From assembly GCA_018644745.1 (NCBI GenBank), contig JABGPX010000760.1:1-8948 (forward strand): 8,948 nt of DNA. Reading direction: 5' to 3'. The DNA comes from Spirochaetales bacterium. GTDB taxonomy: Bacteria > Spirochaetota > Spirochaetia > ARS1246. The notes below the pieces were generated by a model. It made no database searches and was not told the DNA's origin. It saw only the letters and a list, made by a program, of their open reading frames with translations. Shown one piece after another: positions 1 through 6,264 of this stretch; the first letter of the stretch is position 1; the number at the start of each line of letters is the position of its first letter. The position numbers were made by a program, and so were the translations under genes.

Positions 1-14
1 AATTCCGACAGTTT

Positions 15-34
15 TTAAGGTTTGCACACCTTAA
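15..34. repeat. Inverted repeat at the expected start of the leftward transcript
   Basis: TTAAGG (15-20) and CCTTAA (29-34) are perfect 6-bp arms around an 8-base centre. The element covers the predicted transcription start (about 27) of the leftward promoter at 34-62, a position typical of a repressor operator. It could instead be a small hairpin at the very 5' end of that mRNA. It is unlikely to be a good corA terminator, because no T tract follows it on the minus strand. Confidence 0.4.
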
Positions 35-62
35 TTGTAGCTACGTGCAGCCACAATGTCAA
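34..62 (-). promoter_or_regulatory. Strong sigma70-type promoter reading left, off the window
   Basis: On the minus strand a perfect -35 box TTGACA (57-62) and a -10 box TACAAT (34-39, 5 of 6 consensus) are separated by exactly 17 bp. Transcription would begin near position 27 and run off the left edge, so the promoter serves a gene outside the window, just downstream of corA. It lies only about 25 bp past the corA stop. The spacer and -10 box also form an inverted repeat, ATTGTAGCT (34-42) against AGCCACAAT (49-57), 8 of 9 bases complementary. In a corA transcript this would be a 9-bp stem with one G-U pair and might help end that message. Confidence 0.6.
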
Positions 63-84
63 TTCAATACTTGCCGCGCAGGAT

Positions 85-1149
85 TCAAAGCCACTTCTTC
101 CTTCTGAAGAAAATTATCATGCCCAGGGCAATCGCACCCATAACGATCAGAACAATCGGATAGGCAATTCTAATGGCTAGTTCCGGCATAAACTTGAAGT
201 TCATTCCGTACACTCCAGCGACAAATGTGAGAGGGATAAATATCGTCGCGATAATGGTGAGGACCTTCATTACTTCGTTCATTTTATAACTTTGGGTGGA
301 CATATTGAGTTCAAGAAGGCCGGTAACCGCATCACGCAGCGATTCCATCGTGTCGATGATTTGAACAATATGATCCTGCAAGTCCTTGAAATAGATATTT
401 GTCGAATGGCCGATGAGCTCTGTTTCCGCTCGCTCGAAAAACCCGGCGACCTCTCGCATCGGCCAGGCCGCTTTGCGCGCGGCAATAAGTTCTCGTCTCT
501 TATCATAGAGTCCCTGAAGCGAAACCAGATTCCGGGACGCCAGGATTCCTTCCTCGGCTTCCTCAAGGGCCTCACTAAAAGCTTCAAGATACGGGAAATA
601 TGCGTCTACAATTGAATCAAACAGGGAGTAAAGCAGGTAATCAGCTTTTGATTTCCGGATCTTGCCCTTATTGCTTTGGATTCGATCTCGTATAACATCG
701 AAGACATCTCCGCGCTGCTCTTGGAAGGTTATCACACATTGGTTCATCAGAATTATACTCACTTGCTCCGTTTCAAAATCACTCTCATCTGGACGAACCA
801 TTTTGAGAATCAGAAAAAGATAGTCACCAAACTCCTGCACCTTCGGCCGCTGCTCAGTGTTGAGGATATCTTCCATTATGAGAGGATGGATTTTGAACTT
901 TTCACCGACCTCCTTTAGCAAAGAGACATCATGTAATCCTACAATGTTTATCCAGGTAACCGTTTTCGATTTTACAAAACCTATGCATTCATCAACGGAG
1001 GCCGAGCCACGTTCGTGAACACCCGATTCATCGAAGTCTATCACGAAGATTTCAGGCTCCTCCATTCTTCTCTCACCAACGTGTACGAGCGATCCGGGGG
1101 GAAGCCCTGTCTTTTTTGACGTCCGTATACGTATCCTATTTTTGCTCAT
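85..1149 (-). CDS. corA: CorA-family magnesium/cobalt transporter
   Basis: This is an inner-membrane divalent cation channel of the CorA family, expected to move Mg2+ (and Co2+ or Ni2+) into the cell as a homopentamer. With the start chosen here it has 354 residues, within the usual family range. Residues 1-180 form the cytoplasmic alpha/beta domain, and 180-295 are the long acidic and helical stalk (for example EALEEAEEG at about 193-201). TM1 lies at about 296-313, followed by the signature YGMNF at 314-318, the conserved GMN selectivity loop. TM2 lies at about 329-348, and the protein ends in a basic RRKKWL tail, as is typical of CorA. An ATG six codons further out exists, but the AGGAGAG site at 1158-1164 is correctly spaced only for the ATG at 1147-1149. 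The gene is divergent from the glycosidase-like gene across 124 bp. A TAATAT box at 1204-1209 could be its -10, though its -35 is poor. Family assignment is firm; metal preference is not readable from sequence. Confidence 0.95.
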   Translation of the reverse strand: MSKNRIRIRTSKKTGLPPGSLVHVGERRMEEPEIFVIDFDESGVHERGSASVDECIGFVKSKTVTWINIVGLHDVSLLKEVGEKFKIHPLIMEDILNTEQRPKVQEFGDYLFLILKMVRPDESDFETEQVSIILMNQCVITFQEQRGDVFDVIRDRIQSNKGKIRKSKADYLLYSLFDSIVDAYFPYLEAFSEALEEAEEGILASRNLVSLQGLYDKRRELIAARKAAWPMREVAGFFERAETELIGHSTNIYFKDLQDHIVQIIDTMESLRDAVTGLLELNMSTQSYKMNEVMKVLTIIATIFIPLTFVAGVYGMNFKFMPELAIRIAYPIVLIVMGAIALGMIIFFRRKKWL

Positions 1150-1157
1150 GTTCTGGT

Positions 1158-1164
1158 CTCTCCT
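1158..1164 (-). promoter_or_regulatory. Ribosome binding site fixing the corA start
   Basis: The minus strand reads AGGAGAG here, 8 bases before the ATG at 1147-1149. The other in-frame ATG (1165-1167) directly abuts this sequence on its upstream side, so it would have no usable Shine-Dalgarno. The shorter protein is therefore preferred. Confidence 0.7.
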
Positions 1165-1238
1165 CATGCTTTACCCGAAATGGTTCACTAGAGGCAGTTA
1201 TTCATATTAGCCCATTTAAAGCAAGACAGAAAAATCCC

Positions 1239-1267
1239 TCGACACAGCACTTTAGGACCTATACCAT
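1239..1267 (+). promoter_or_regulatory. Probable promoter giving a leaderless mRNA
   Basis: TCGACA (1239-1244, 5 of 6 to the -35 consensus) and TACCAT (1262-1267, 4 of 6 to the -10) are separated by exactly 17 bp. Transcription normally starts about 7 bases past the -10 box, which is position 1274, the A of the ATG of the next gene. This agrees with the absence of any usable Shine-Dalgarno before that ATG; the closest purine run, AGGA, is 16 bases away. Confidence 0.45.
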
Positions 1268-1273
1268 CGGGAC

Positions 1274-2944
1274 ATGGAATCCAAATCTGATTTTCTTCTT
1301 GAAACTCTTGTAGATTTTCCCGACGATGCAATCGGCGCTCCGGAGCCGATTACCGCGGCTCACATCGATGCGATGATGCAGCGGCTATCTGAATGCGGTG
1401 TTCGCCGGGTGAGTTGGAGCGTATACGGCGACGGTCGGGGCGGCTTTCTGACACCCGCGAGCGAACCAAAATACGAAAACCTGGCCCGAACTTATCAAGG
1501 GTTGGGGCAGAACCCACTTGCAGTCGCTGTCGAGGCGGCGCACCGTCTCGGACTGGAAATCTACGCCTATTTCAAACCGTACGAGACCGGCCCGGCTGCG
1601 ATCTTCCCGGAAGGTTCATACGATGCCGCAGTGTTCGGCCGACTGAGTCAGATCGGCGGCAGAATGACCTGGATCGATCCATTTGTTGCCGAAAACCCGC
1701 ATCTGCGAATAAAGAGGAGAAGCGACGACCTGGCGCCGGATCTTTCAAAATCGCCGATCCGCACGTTGAAATTGCGAAAGTCCGATTCCTCACCGACCCG
1801 GATTACCCGCGAACATCTGCAGATATGGGTAAGTGATCTCAACTATCGGTACAAAACCTATAGCGGCGATTGGACGCTGACCGAGAGCATTGAACCATGT
1901 CCGAAAGATGCACGTCATCTTTTCACCGGAGAGCTTGTAGTGCGGAAAGGACAACCGCAGCGGGTGTTTACTTTAAGCGGCCTCGAAATCACTGAGTTAT
2001 ACGCACTGGTAACCACAGACTTTGCCGAGGGCCAGCCTGACTTCAACAATACCGATCTGGCGATGCTCGAGGCTTTCGACGCGGAAGGCAGCGAGATCCC
2101 GGGAGAGATAGGTTCAAAGACGGCAATCTGGTATGGCGACCGGATTAGCTATCGCAAATGGGGTTTGGCCTTCGATACAGGATACAACGGAAAGACCATG
2201 TATCTCGATGAACCGGGGGACAATGAAGGCTTTGTGGCATTCGCCCGGGGACGCAATAAATATTTACCGGGAGCCTTGTGCGAAACCGAGCCGAGCGTAA
2301 AGGAGTTCTGGCTGGAATGCCTGAAAATCATGCTCGATACCGGAGTCGACGGTGTTGATATCCGCGAGGAGAACCACAGTACCCACACGAATCATCCGAA
2401 TGATTATGGTTACAACGACGTTGTGCTCGATGAATGCAGAAAGCGCGGGAAGGTTGACCGGGCAACGATTGCAGCGGTGCGTGGTGACGCATATACCTCT
2501 TTCCTCGCGGACATGAAACGCTTGATCAACAAACGCGGAAAGAAAATGCGTATCAATTTCCAGATTGATTGGTATAGATCTGATCCGGCAGGTAACCGCC
2601 GATTGGCATATCCTGGAAACCTGGATTTCCAATGGCAGCGCTGGATCGAAGACGATCTGACCGATGAAGCAGTGCTGCGATTCTACTCCCTACCCTTCGA
2701 CTGCGTATTTAGTGACGATGTTGCACAAACTCTGATTGAGCACTGCCGAAAAAAACAAATACCAATTACCGTCAACCGCTATATTCAACCTGAATCCCTC
2801 GCGGACGAATACGATCAGATTCGCAACGACGGACGATTCGCGGGCTTCATTTTGTATGAAACCGCCAATTTCCTTCAATATATCAAGGGTGGTGAATGCA
2901 GGGTTTCTCAGCCGGCAGTTTCGTCGCTCATGGCAACTGAGTAG
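1274..2944 (+). CDS. Glycosidase-like TIM-barrel protein, cytoplasmic, function unknown
   Basis: This is a 556-residue protein with no signal peptide or membrane segment. I do not recognise a named family, but the fold pattern looks like a glycoside hydrolase-type (beta/alpha)8 barrel interrupted by a beta-rich insert. Barrel-like strands include GVRRVSWSVYGDG (42-54), LGLEIYAYFKPYE (92-104), DTGVDGVDIREENHS (355-369), KMRINFQIDWY (424-434), FDCVFSDDV (475-483), IPITVNRYI (496-504) and FAGFILYETANFL (522-534). Residues about 180-310 lack barrel features and look like an inserted beta-sandwich. Acidic residues at strand ends, namely D362/E365/E366 and E529, are where such enzymes place catalytic acids; their role here is inferred. 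Several His, Trp and Tyr residues nearby (H368, H371, H374, W433, Y434) would suit a sugar-binding cleft. The aldo/keto reductase downstream on the same strand suggests a small sugar-processing unit. The ATG is the first in the frame and appears leaderless. A non-catalytic carbohydrate-binding role is possible. Confidence 0.8.
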   Translation: MESKSDFLLETLVDFPDDAIGAPEPITAAHIDAMMQRLSECGVRRVSWSVYGDGRGGFLTPASEPKYENLARTYQGLGQNPLAVAVEAAHRLGLEIYAYFKPYETGPAAIFPEGSYDAAVFGRLSQIGGRMTWIDPFVAENPHLRIKRRSDDLAPDLSKSPIRTLKLRKSDSSPTRITREHLQIWVSDLNYRYKTYSGDWTLTESIEPCPKDARHLFTGELVVRKGQPQRVFTLSGLEITELYALVTTDFAEGQPDFNNTDLAMLEAFDAEGSEIPGEIGSKTAIWYGDRISYRKWGLAFDTGYNGKTMYLDEPGDNEGFVAFARGRNKYLPGALCETEPSVKEFWLECLKIMLDTGVDGVDIREENHSTHTNHPNDYGYNDVVLDECRKRGKVDRATIAAVRGDAYTSFLADMKRLINKRGKKMRINFQIDWYRSDPAGNRRLAYPGNLDFQWQRWIEDDLTDEAVLRFYSLPFDCVFSDDVAQTLIEHCRKKQIPITVNRYIQPESLADEYDQIRNDGRFAGFILYETANFLQYIKGGECRVSQPAVSSLMATE

Positions 2945-3161
2945 CAACAAGCAGCACCTCCATTATCAATGTTGAATTTGCTTCGATCGGTTCGCGAATA
3001 CAGTCAGCACAAATATACGAATCGAAGGCGCCATCCAGTCCGCTGTAAATGACGAGAGAACATATACCGCAAAGTGCTGCTCTTCGAAGCTTTCAGGTTT
3101 TCTCTGCAGGATAGCCCATGCGCTATTCTTTCCGCTATACTGATAAAAATAGGAGAAACAC
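2945..3161. other. Intergenic gap before the aldo/keto reductase
   Basis: No convincing gene lies in this 217-bp gap. I see no clear terminator for the upstream gene. A TATACT box at 3136-3141 could be the -10 of a promoter for the reductase, with a start near 3148 and a leader of about 14 bases, but no good -35 box is at the right distance. The two genes may therefore be transcribed together or separately. Confidence 0.4.
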
Positions 3162-4082
3162 ATGTTATATCGTGAGTTCGGAAAAACAGGATGGAAAGTA
3201 TCGGCGATAGGACAAGGGTGCTGGAACATCGGCAACCAATGGGGTGAGATGAGCGACGCCCAGGCGGAGCGCATTCTACGCGCGGCATATGACAACGGGA
3301 TCAATTTATTCGACACCGCTGAGAGTTACGGCAGCCCGAATGGAACCTCTGAACTGCGCCTTGGGAGCTTTATAAAACGCATAGACAGAGAAAAAATCTA
3401 CGTCGTAAGCAAGATCGGCAACTGGGGTAAACGCACCGGCCAGGGTGTACCCAAAACTACCGCCGATATGATACGTGCGTGCGGTCATGCCTGCTGCGGG
3501 CGGATGCGCACAGATTATGTTGATGTGATGCTCTGCCATGAAGGTGACATAGAAGATCCATCAATTTATATCGAAGGCTTCAAAGAACTGCGAGACGAAG
3601 GCTTCGTGCACGAATATGGTATTTCAACCAACAGCGTCGCCGTCCTGACACGCTTCAATGATATATCCGGCGGCGAATGCGCAGTCGTGGAATTAGACTA
3701 TTCTCTTCTCAACAAAGAGCCGGAAAATGATATCCTCCCCTACTGCATTGATAACAGCATCGCGGTTCTGGTACGGGGTCCGCTAGCCATGGGTCTGCTA
3801 TCCGGTCGTTATGATGAGAATACGGTTTTCGAGGATCAGGTGCGATCGAAGTGGAATCGCGGCGGCGCCGCCCGAGATGTATTTGAGGAAAAGCTATCAA
3901 AACTGTCGACGGTACAGAGTAAAACATCGGATGATCTGGTAACGACGGGACTCCGTTATGTTATCTCTCACGCCGCCGCGCCAGTCGCCATACCCGGAGC
4001 GACCCGGCCGGAACAGGCTATATCAAACGCCGCGGCGGGAGCCGAAGTATTAGACGCTGAAGCTCTGCAAAATCTGAGATAG
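3162..4082 (+). CDS. Aldo/keto reductase
   Basis: This 306-residue NAD(P)H-dependent oxidoreductase belongs to the aldo/keto reductase superfamily, soluble TIM-barrel enzymes that interconvert carbonyls (often sugars) and alcohols. The catalytic tetrad is complete: D51 and Y56 in FDTAESYG, K84 in VVSKIG and H126 in MLCHEG. The N-terminal FGKTGWKVSAIGQGCW motif is typical of this superfamily. The C-terminal PVAIPGATRPEQAISNAAA (about 273-291) is the usual binding region for the cofactor phosphate/adenine. The start is set by AGGAGA at 3151-3156, five bases from the ATG. The protein ends soon after the cofactor segment, so it lacks the longer C-terminal loop that often sets substrate range. It follows the glycosidase-like gene by 217 bp, suggesting a sugar or sugar-derived aldehyde as substrate. 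It ends 17 bp from the convergent marR. Superfamily is certain; substrate is not. Confidence 0.93.
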   Translation: MLYREFGKTGWKVSAIGQGCWNIGNQWGEMSDAQAERILRAAYDNGINLFDTAESYGSPNGTSELRLGSFIKRIDREKIYVVSKIGNWGKRTGQGVPKTTADMIRACGHACCGRMRTDYVDVMLCHEGDIEDPSIYIEGFKELRDEGFVHEYGISTNSVAVLTRFNDISGGECAVVELDYSLLNKEPENDILPYCIDNSIAVLVRGPLAMGLLSGRYDENTVFEDQVRSKWNRGGAARDVFEEKLSKLSTVQSKTSDDLVTTGLRYVISHAAAPVAIPGATRPEQAISNAAAGAEVLDAEALQNLR

Positions 4083-4096
4083 AAGCGATGTCGGCG

Positions 4097-4121
4097 AAGC
4101 TACTCGGTGGCTTTCTTGATT
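4097..4121 (+). terminator. Possible weak terminator for the aldo/keto reductase
   Basis: AAGCTAC (4097-4103) and GTGGCTT (4107-4113) can pair over 7 bp with one G-U, around a tight TCG loop, and TCTTGATT follows. The hairpin lies 14 bp past the reductase stop and overlaps the last codons of marR on the other strand. The stem is short and the T tract is broken, so this is tentative. Confidence 0.3.
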
Positions 4122-4540
4122 AGCCTGGTAAGAGCTTCAATTTCAGCAGAGCTTAAGTTCTTGCACAGGTTGCCGGCAAGCTTTTTATCGCGAAGATCAT
4201 GGATACTACTGGCCTTTTTCCCCTTGTCAGTCAGCACGATATAAAAGACCCTTCCGTCTTTCGAACACTGCTGCTTGTACACAAGTCCTGAGCCCACGAG
4301 CTTATTTACAATTTCGGTTACCGACGGCTTTGTAATCTTCAGAATTTCCGCCAAAGCGCTGGATGTCAGCAATGGATGCGTATCAATTATTTTGAGATAT
4401 TCAGCCTGTTTGGAATGAAGATGGTGCAGACCCAGTTCAGAAGACAGATTATAGCTGCAGCTTTCGGTTAGGCTGCCGAGTTTTTTGAGAACCTGATACA
4501 ACTTTTTCTCGTCGTCTAATGAACCAATATAATTAGTCAT
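4100..4540 (-). CDS. MarR-family transcriptional regulator
   Basis: This 146-residue protein has the normal MarR length and layout. MarR proteins bind palindromic DNA as dimers and usually repress their own gene and neighbours until a small ligand or oxidant releases them. Residues about 1-50 and 112-146 give the dimerisation helices. The winged helix-turn-helix is at about 56-105, with recognition region ALAEILKITKPSVTEIVNKL (62-81). The wing contains the typical D-x-R (D95, R97) followed by YIVLTDKGKK. Three cysteines (C28, C92 in the wing, C126) would allow redox sensing, but this is speculation. The ATG at 4538-4540 has only a weak purine run before it and a leader of about 10 bases. A TTAG-N7-CTAA element covers the start codon and recurs at the lon promoter, suggesting autoregulation and control of lon. 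It follows the metallophosphoesterase on the same strand by 95 bp, with no obvious terminator between them. Confidence 0.92.
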   Translation of the reverse strand: MTNYIGSLDDEKKLYQVLKKLGSLTESCSYNLSSELGLHHLHSKQAEYLKIIDTHPLLTSSALAEILKITKPSVTEIVNKLVGSGLVYKQQCSKDGRVFYIVLTDKGKKASSIHDLRDKKLAGNLCKNLSSAEIEALTRLIKKATE

Positions 4541-4547
4541 AGCCTAA
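4533..4547. promoter_or_regulatory. Candidate MarR operator over the marR start codon
   Basis: TTAG (4533-4536), seven bases and CTAA (4544-4547) form a small inverted repeat centred on the first base of the marR start codon. A wider pair, TAGTCA (4534-4539) and TGACTA (4555-4560), overlaps the same area and the -10 box. The TTAG-N7-CTAA pattern with identical spacing forms the core of the perfect inverted repeat upstream of lon. MarR regulators commonly bind such sites in their own promoters. The arms are only 4 bp here, so chance cannot be excluded. Confidence 0.4.
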
Positions 4548-4556
4548 CCATTATTG

Positions 4557-4585
4557 ACTATAGAATTATAACCGGCACCTGTCAA
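4557..4585 (-). promoter_or_regulatory. Promoter of the marR gene
   Basis: On the minus strand a perfect TTGACA (4580-4585), a 17-bp spacer and TATAGT (4557-4562, 5 of 6) form a near-consensus sigma70 promoter. Transcription would begin near 4550, giving a leader of about 10 bases before the ATG at 4540. A second TATAAT at 4565-4570 lies inside the spacer, but only 9 bp from the -35. Nearly the whole promoter lies within the 25-bp repeat shared with the lon terminator region. Confidence 0.65.
4560..4584. repeat. Direct repeat copy A, 3' side of the metallophosphoesterase gene
   Basis: This 25-bp segment matches 6216-6240 in the same orientation with 23 identities; the last 15 bases, AACCGGCACCTGTCA, are exact. 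It forms most of the marR promoter. The two copies flank the metallophosphoesterase gene. Confidence 0.7.
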
Positions 4586-4635
4586 GTTTAGCAGGAACCG
4601 CGCATCGGGCTCTTTCGGCCTAAATGCATCGTGCT

Positions 4636-6147
4636 TCAACGCAGCACCCATCGCTGAGGCGCGCCATCCGGTGATTCGATGATGCTGCCGTGTTCGCCGC
4701 TCTGCCCATCAATGTAATGTGCCGAAATAATGCAGCGGTCTTCATGAACTTCGATCCACAAATAGTGAATCGAAGACTCTCCGAAGGTATAGCCGAAAAA
4801 CTCAGCGTCGCCGCTGTAACGTATTTCCGGATCCTGGGCGTACTTCGCCTTTTTCGCATCTTCTGCGGAATCAAACGGGTATGAGTAATATGAGCCTGCA
4901 CGCGGATACACCCCCGGGTCGCTATATCGGATTCCAGGCATGTCATGCTTGACCTTATCCCGGTTCCAAGGCCGCTGAACAAACTCAAGGGTAATTGGAG
5001 AGCCTGTCTCCCTTTCATGCAAATCCCATTTCTCGATATATGGAGGATGAAAAAAGAAGGTAACATAGGTAGGGTCTACACGAGCTCCCAACGTTCCGAC
5101 GGTAAAAAGATGGGTGGGCTCCACAGCCACATCGTCAGTAGGGCTGAAAACATATCCATTCAAGCCATACTGATAAAGATAGTGTTCAAAAAGATGATCA
5201 TGCCCCCAAAATACCGCGTCCACGCCATACTCCCCGGCCAGAGGCAGCAGCTCTCGGGCCCATCGGGCGTTACCGGGAGCAGTAGCGGTGCTGAGCAAAG
5301 GCCGGTGCATGGAGATAAAGAGCCACCGCGCCCCTGCTTCCCGCGCAGTCGCAAGATCTTCTTTCAGCCAGTCAATTTGTGTATGAAACCGCCTACCCGC
5401 GGCCTCAGTATCCAGCACCGCGATGTGAACCGATGCAATCGTCATCGAATACCAGGTGTTCCGCCTTTTTGACGAGTTATCGGCGTATGGTGCGGGAAAG
5501 AGGTTTTTAAAATATCTAGCGGAAGGCAGAATATATGAGTAGTCATGGTTACCGGCAGTCATTACAAAAGGAATTTCTCCGCGAGCCTCGGAAAGAACTG
5601 ATGCCGCCAGCCGCCAGGACCGCCTGCTTATGCCGTTTTCGGCCACATCACCCAACTGGAGAATAAAGGCGGGGCCTAAAGACGTAACTTTTTGAATTCC
5701 GAGGGAGGTTGTCCTTACAGTTTCAAGATTGTGGGGCTGCAGGTCCCCAACAACCGCAAAGCTCAGAGAGCCTCCTCCCGAATCCATAGGATATTCTTCC
5801 GATGGGTTCATACTCCAGACGGTTGTAAACGAGCGCCAGAGGTTCGAGGATCCTTCGCTCAACCGAACACGATACTCGTACGTCGATCCTGGATTGAGGT
5901 CATTGAGCAGTACCCTTGAAACTGGTCCGAGATACTCGGCGTCTACAGAGACGGTCTCACCACCGGATCCACGAAGATCCACTCCCAAAACTCCCGGCAC
6001 ATCAAACCAGCCTATCGCCATACTCGTTGAAGGGTCTCCATGCCAGGAAAGGATCGGCGGATCGGTCGTATATTCTCTCTTCGCCGCAGTCGTGATACAG
6101 CCCGTTCCAGTTAGCAACAGGCAGAGCGCCACTATAATGAGACGCAT
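4636..6147 (-). CDS. Exported metallophosphoesterase with N-terminal fibronectin-like domain, probable lipoprotein
   Basis: This is a calcineurin-type phosphoesterase of 503 residues, expected to hydrolyse phosphomono- or diesters outside the cytoplasm with two metal ions. The N terminus MRLIIVALCLLLTGTGC is a lipoprotein-like signal with C17 as the probable lipidated cysteine. Glycine at -3 departs from the usual lipobox, so a secreted or relaxed-lipobox form is possible. Residues about 30-110 resemble the fibronectin III-like domain that precedes the catalytic domain in purple acid phosphatases (NDLNPGSTYEYRV, then WRSFTT). All five metal motifs follow: GDLQ (D135), GDVAENG (D167), GNHD (N200-D202), SMHRP (H281) and GHDH (H316, H318). 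Motif I has Gln (Q137) in place of His, and motif II lacks the purple-phosphatase Tyr, so it is not a typical purple enzyme. A long extra C-terminal region (about 360-503) has Tyr/Asp-rich sequence of unknown role. The start is set by GGAG seven bases before this ATG. Substrate unknown. Confidence 0.9.
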   Translation of the reverse strand: MRLIIVALCLLLTGTGCITTAAKREYTTDPPILSWHGDPSTSMAIGWFDVPGVLGVDLRGSGGETVSVDAEYLGPVSRVLLNDLNPGSTYEYRVRLSEGSSNLWRSFTTVWSMNPSEEYPMDSGGGSLSFAVVGDLQPHNLETVRTTSLGIQKVTSLGPAFILQLGDVAENGISRRSWRLAASVLSEARGEIPFVMTAGNHDYSYILPSARYFKNLFPAPYADNSSKRRNTWYSMTIASVHIAVLDTEAAGRRFHTQIDWLKEDLATAREAGARWLFISMHRPLLSTATAPGNARWARELLPLAGEYGVDAVFWGHDHLFEHYLYQYGLNGYVFSPTDDVAVEPTHLFTVGTLGARVDPTYVTFFFHPPYIEKWDLHERETGSPITLEFVQRPWNRDKVKHDMPGIRYSDPGVYPRAGSYYSYPFDSAEDAKKAKYAQDPEIRYSGDAEFFGYTFGESSIHYLWIEVHEDRCIISAHYIDGQSGEHGSIIESPDGAPQRWVLR

Positions 6148-6154
6148 CTTCATT

Positions 6155-6158
6155 CTCC
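6155..6158 (-). promoter_or_regulatory. Ribosome binding site choosing the metallophosphoesterase start
   Basis: The minus strand reads GGAG here. It is seven bases from the ATG at 6145-6147 but only one base from the other in-frame ATG at 6151-6153. The internal ATG is therefore the likely start, shortening the protein by two residues. Confidence 0.6.
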
Positions 6159-6165
6159 AAAAGAT

Positions 6166-6186
6166 GATTACTATCAGATACTAATC
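6166..6186. promoter_or_regulatory. 21-bp palindrome, candidate operator of the metallophosphoesterase gene
   Basis: GATTACTATC (6166-6175) and GATACTAATC (6177-6186) are complementary at 9 of 10 positions around a single central base. The element ends 8 bp before the Shine-Dalgarno on the minus strand, where a repressor could block transcription or the RNA could fold. Its spacing differs from the TTAG-N7-CTAA pattern at marR and lon, so a different regulator may bind it. Confidence 0.5.
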
Positions 6187-6215
6187 GATTTCCTTGAAAC
6201 GATCAGCTTGTTTGA

Positions 6216-6240
6216 ATAGAAATAAAACCGGCACCTGTCA
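6216..6240. repeat. Direct repeat copy B, 5' side of the metallophosphoesterase gene
   Basis: This segment matches 4560-4584 at 23 of 25 positions, in the same orientation. It forms one arm and the T-rich tail of the lon terminator. Read as a promoter it keeps a weak form of the copy A boxes (ATGACA, 17 bp, TATTCA) and could drive the metallophosphoesterase. Confidence 0.7.
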
Positions 6241-6260
6241 TAATTGACAGACGCCGGTTT
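6216..6260 (-). terminator. Intrinsic terminator of lon
   Basis: Four bases after the lon stop, GCCGGTTT (6253-6260) pairs with AAACCGGC (6225-6232), and TGACAG (6245-6250) with CTGTCA (6235-6240). The result is 8 + 6 bp with a two-base internal mismatch and a TAAT loop. On the minus strand the stem is followed by the T-rich TATTTCTATT. Position and structure fit Rho-independent termination, and the T-rich tail and one arm belong to the 25-bp repeat. Confidence 0.8.
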
Positions 6261-6264
6261 AGTT

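Noticed and set aside
1393..1836. Open frame of 147 codons in another frame of the glycosidase-like gene
   Set aside because: Arg/Pro/Ser-rich composition typical of an out-of-frame reading of a GC-rich gene, with no start signal.
2950..3081. Distant inverted repeat AGCAGCAC / GTGCTGCT with an inner TTCGAT / ATCGAA pair, as a structured RNA
   Set aside because: The arms are short and separated by more than 100 bp, with no supporting stem between them; this is expected by chance.
4560..6240. Transposon or insertion sequence bounded by the 25-bp direct repeats
   Set aside because: No transposase, terminal inverted repeats or typical target duplication is present. The repeats are regulatory sequence, so local duplication is more likely.
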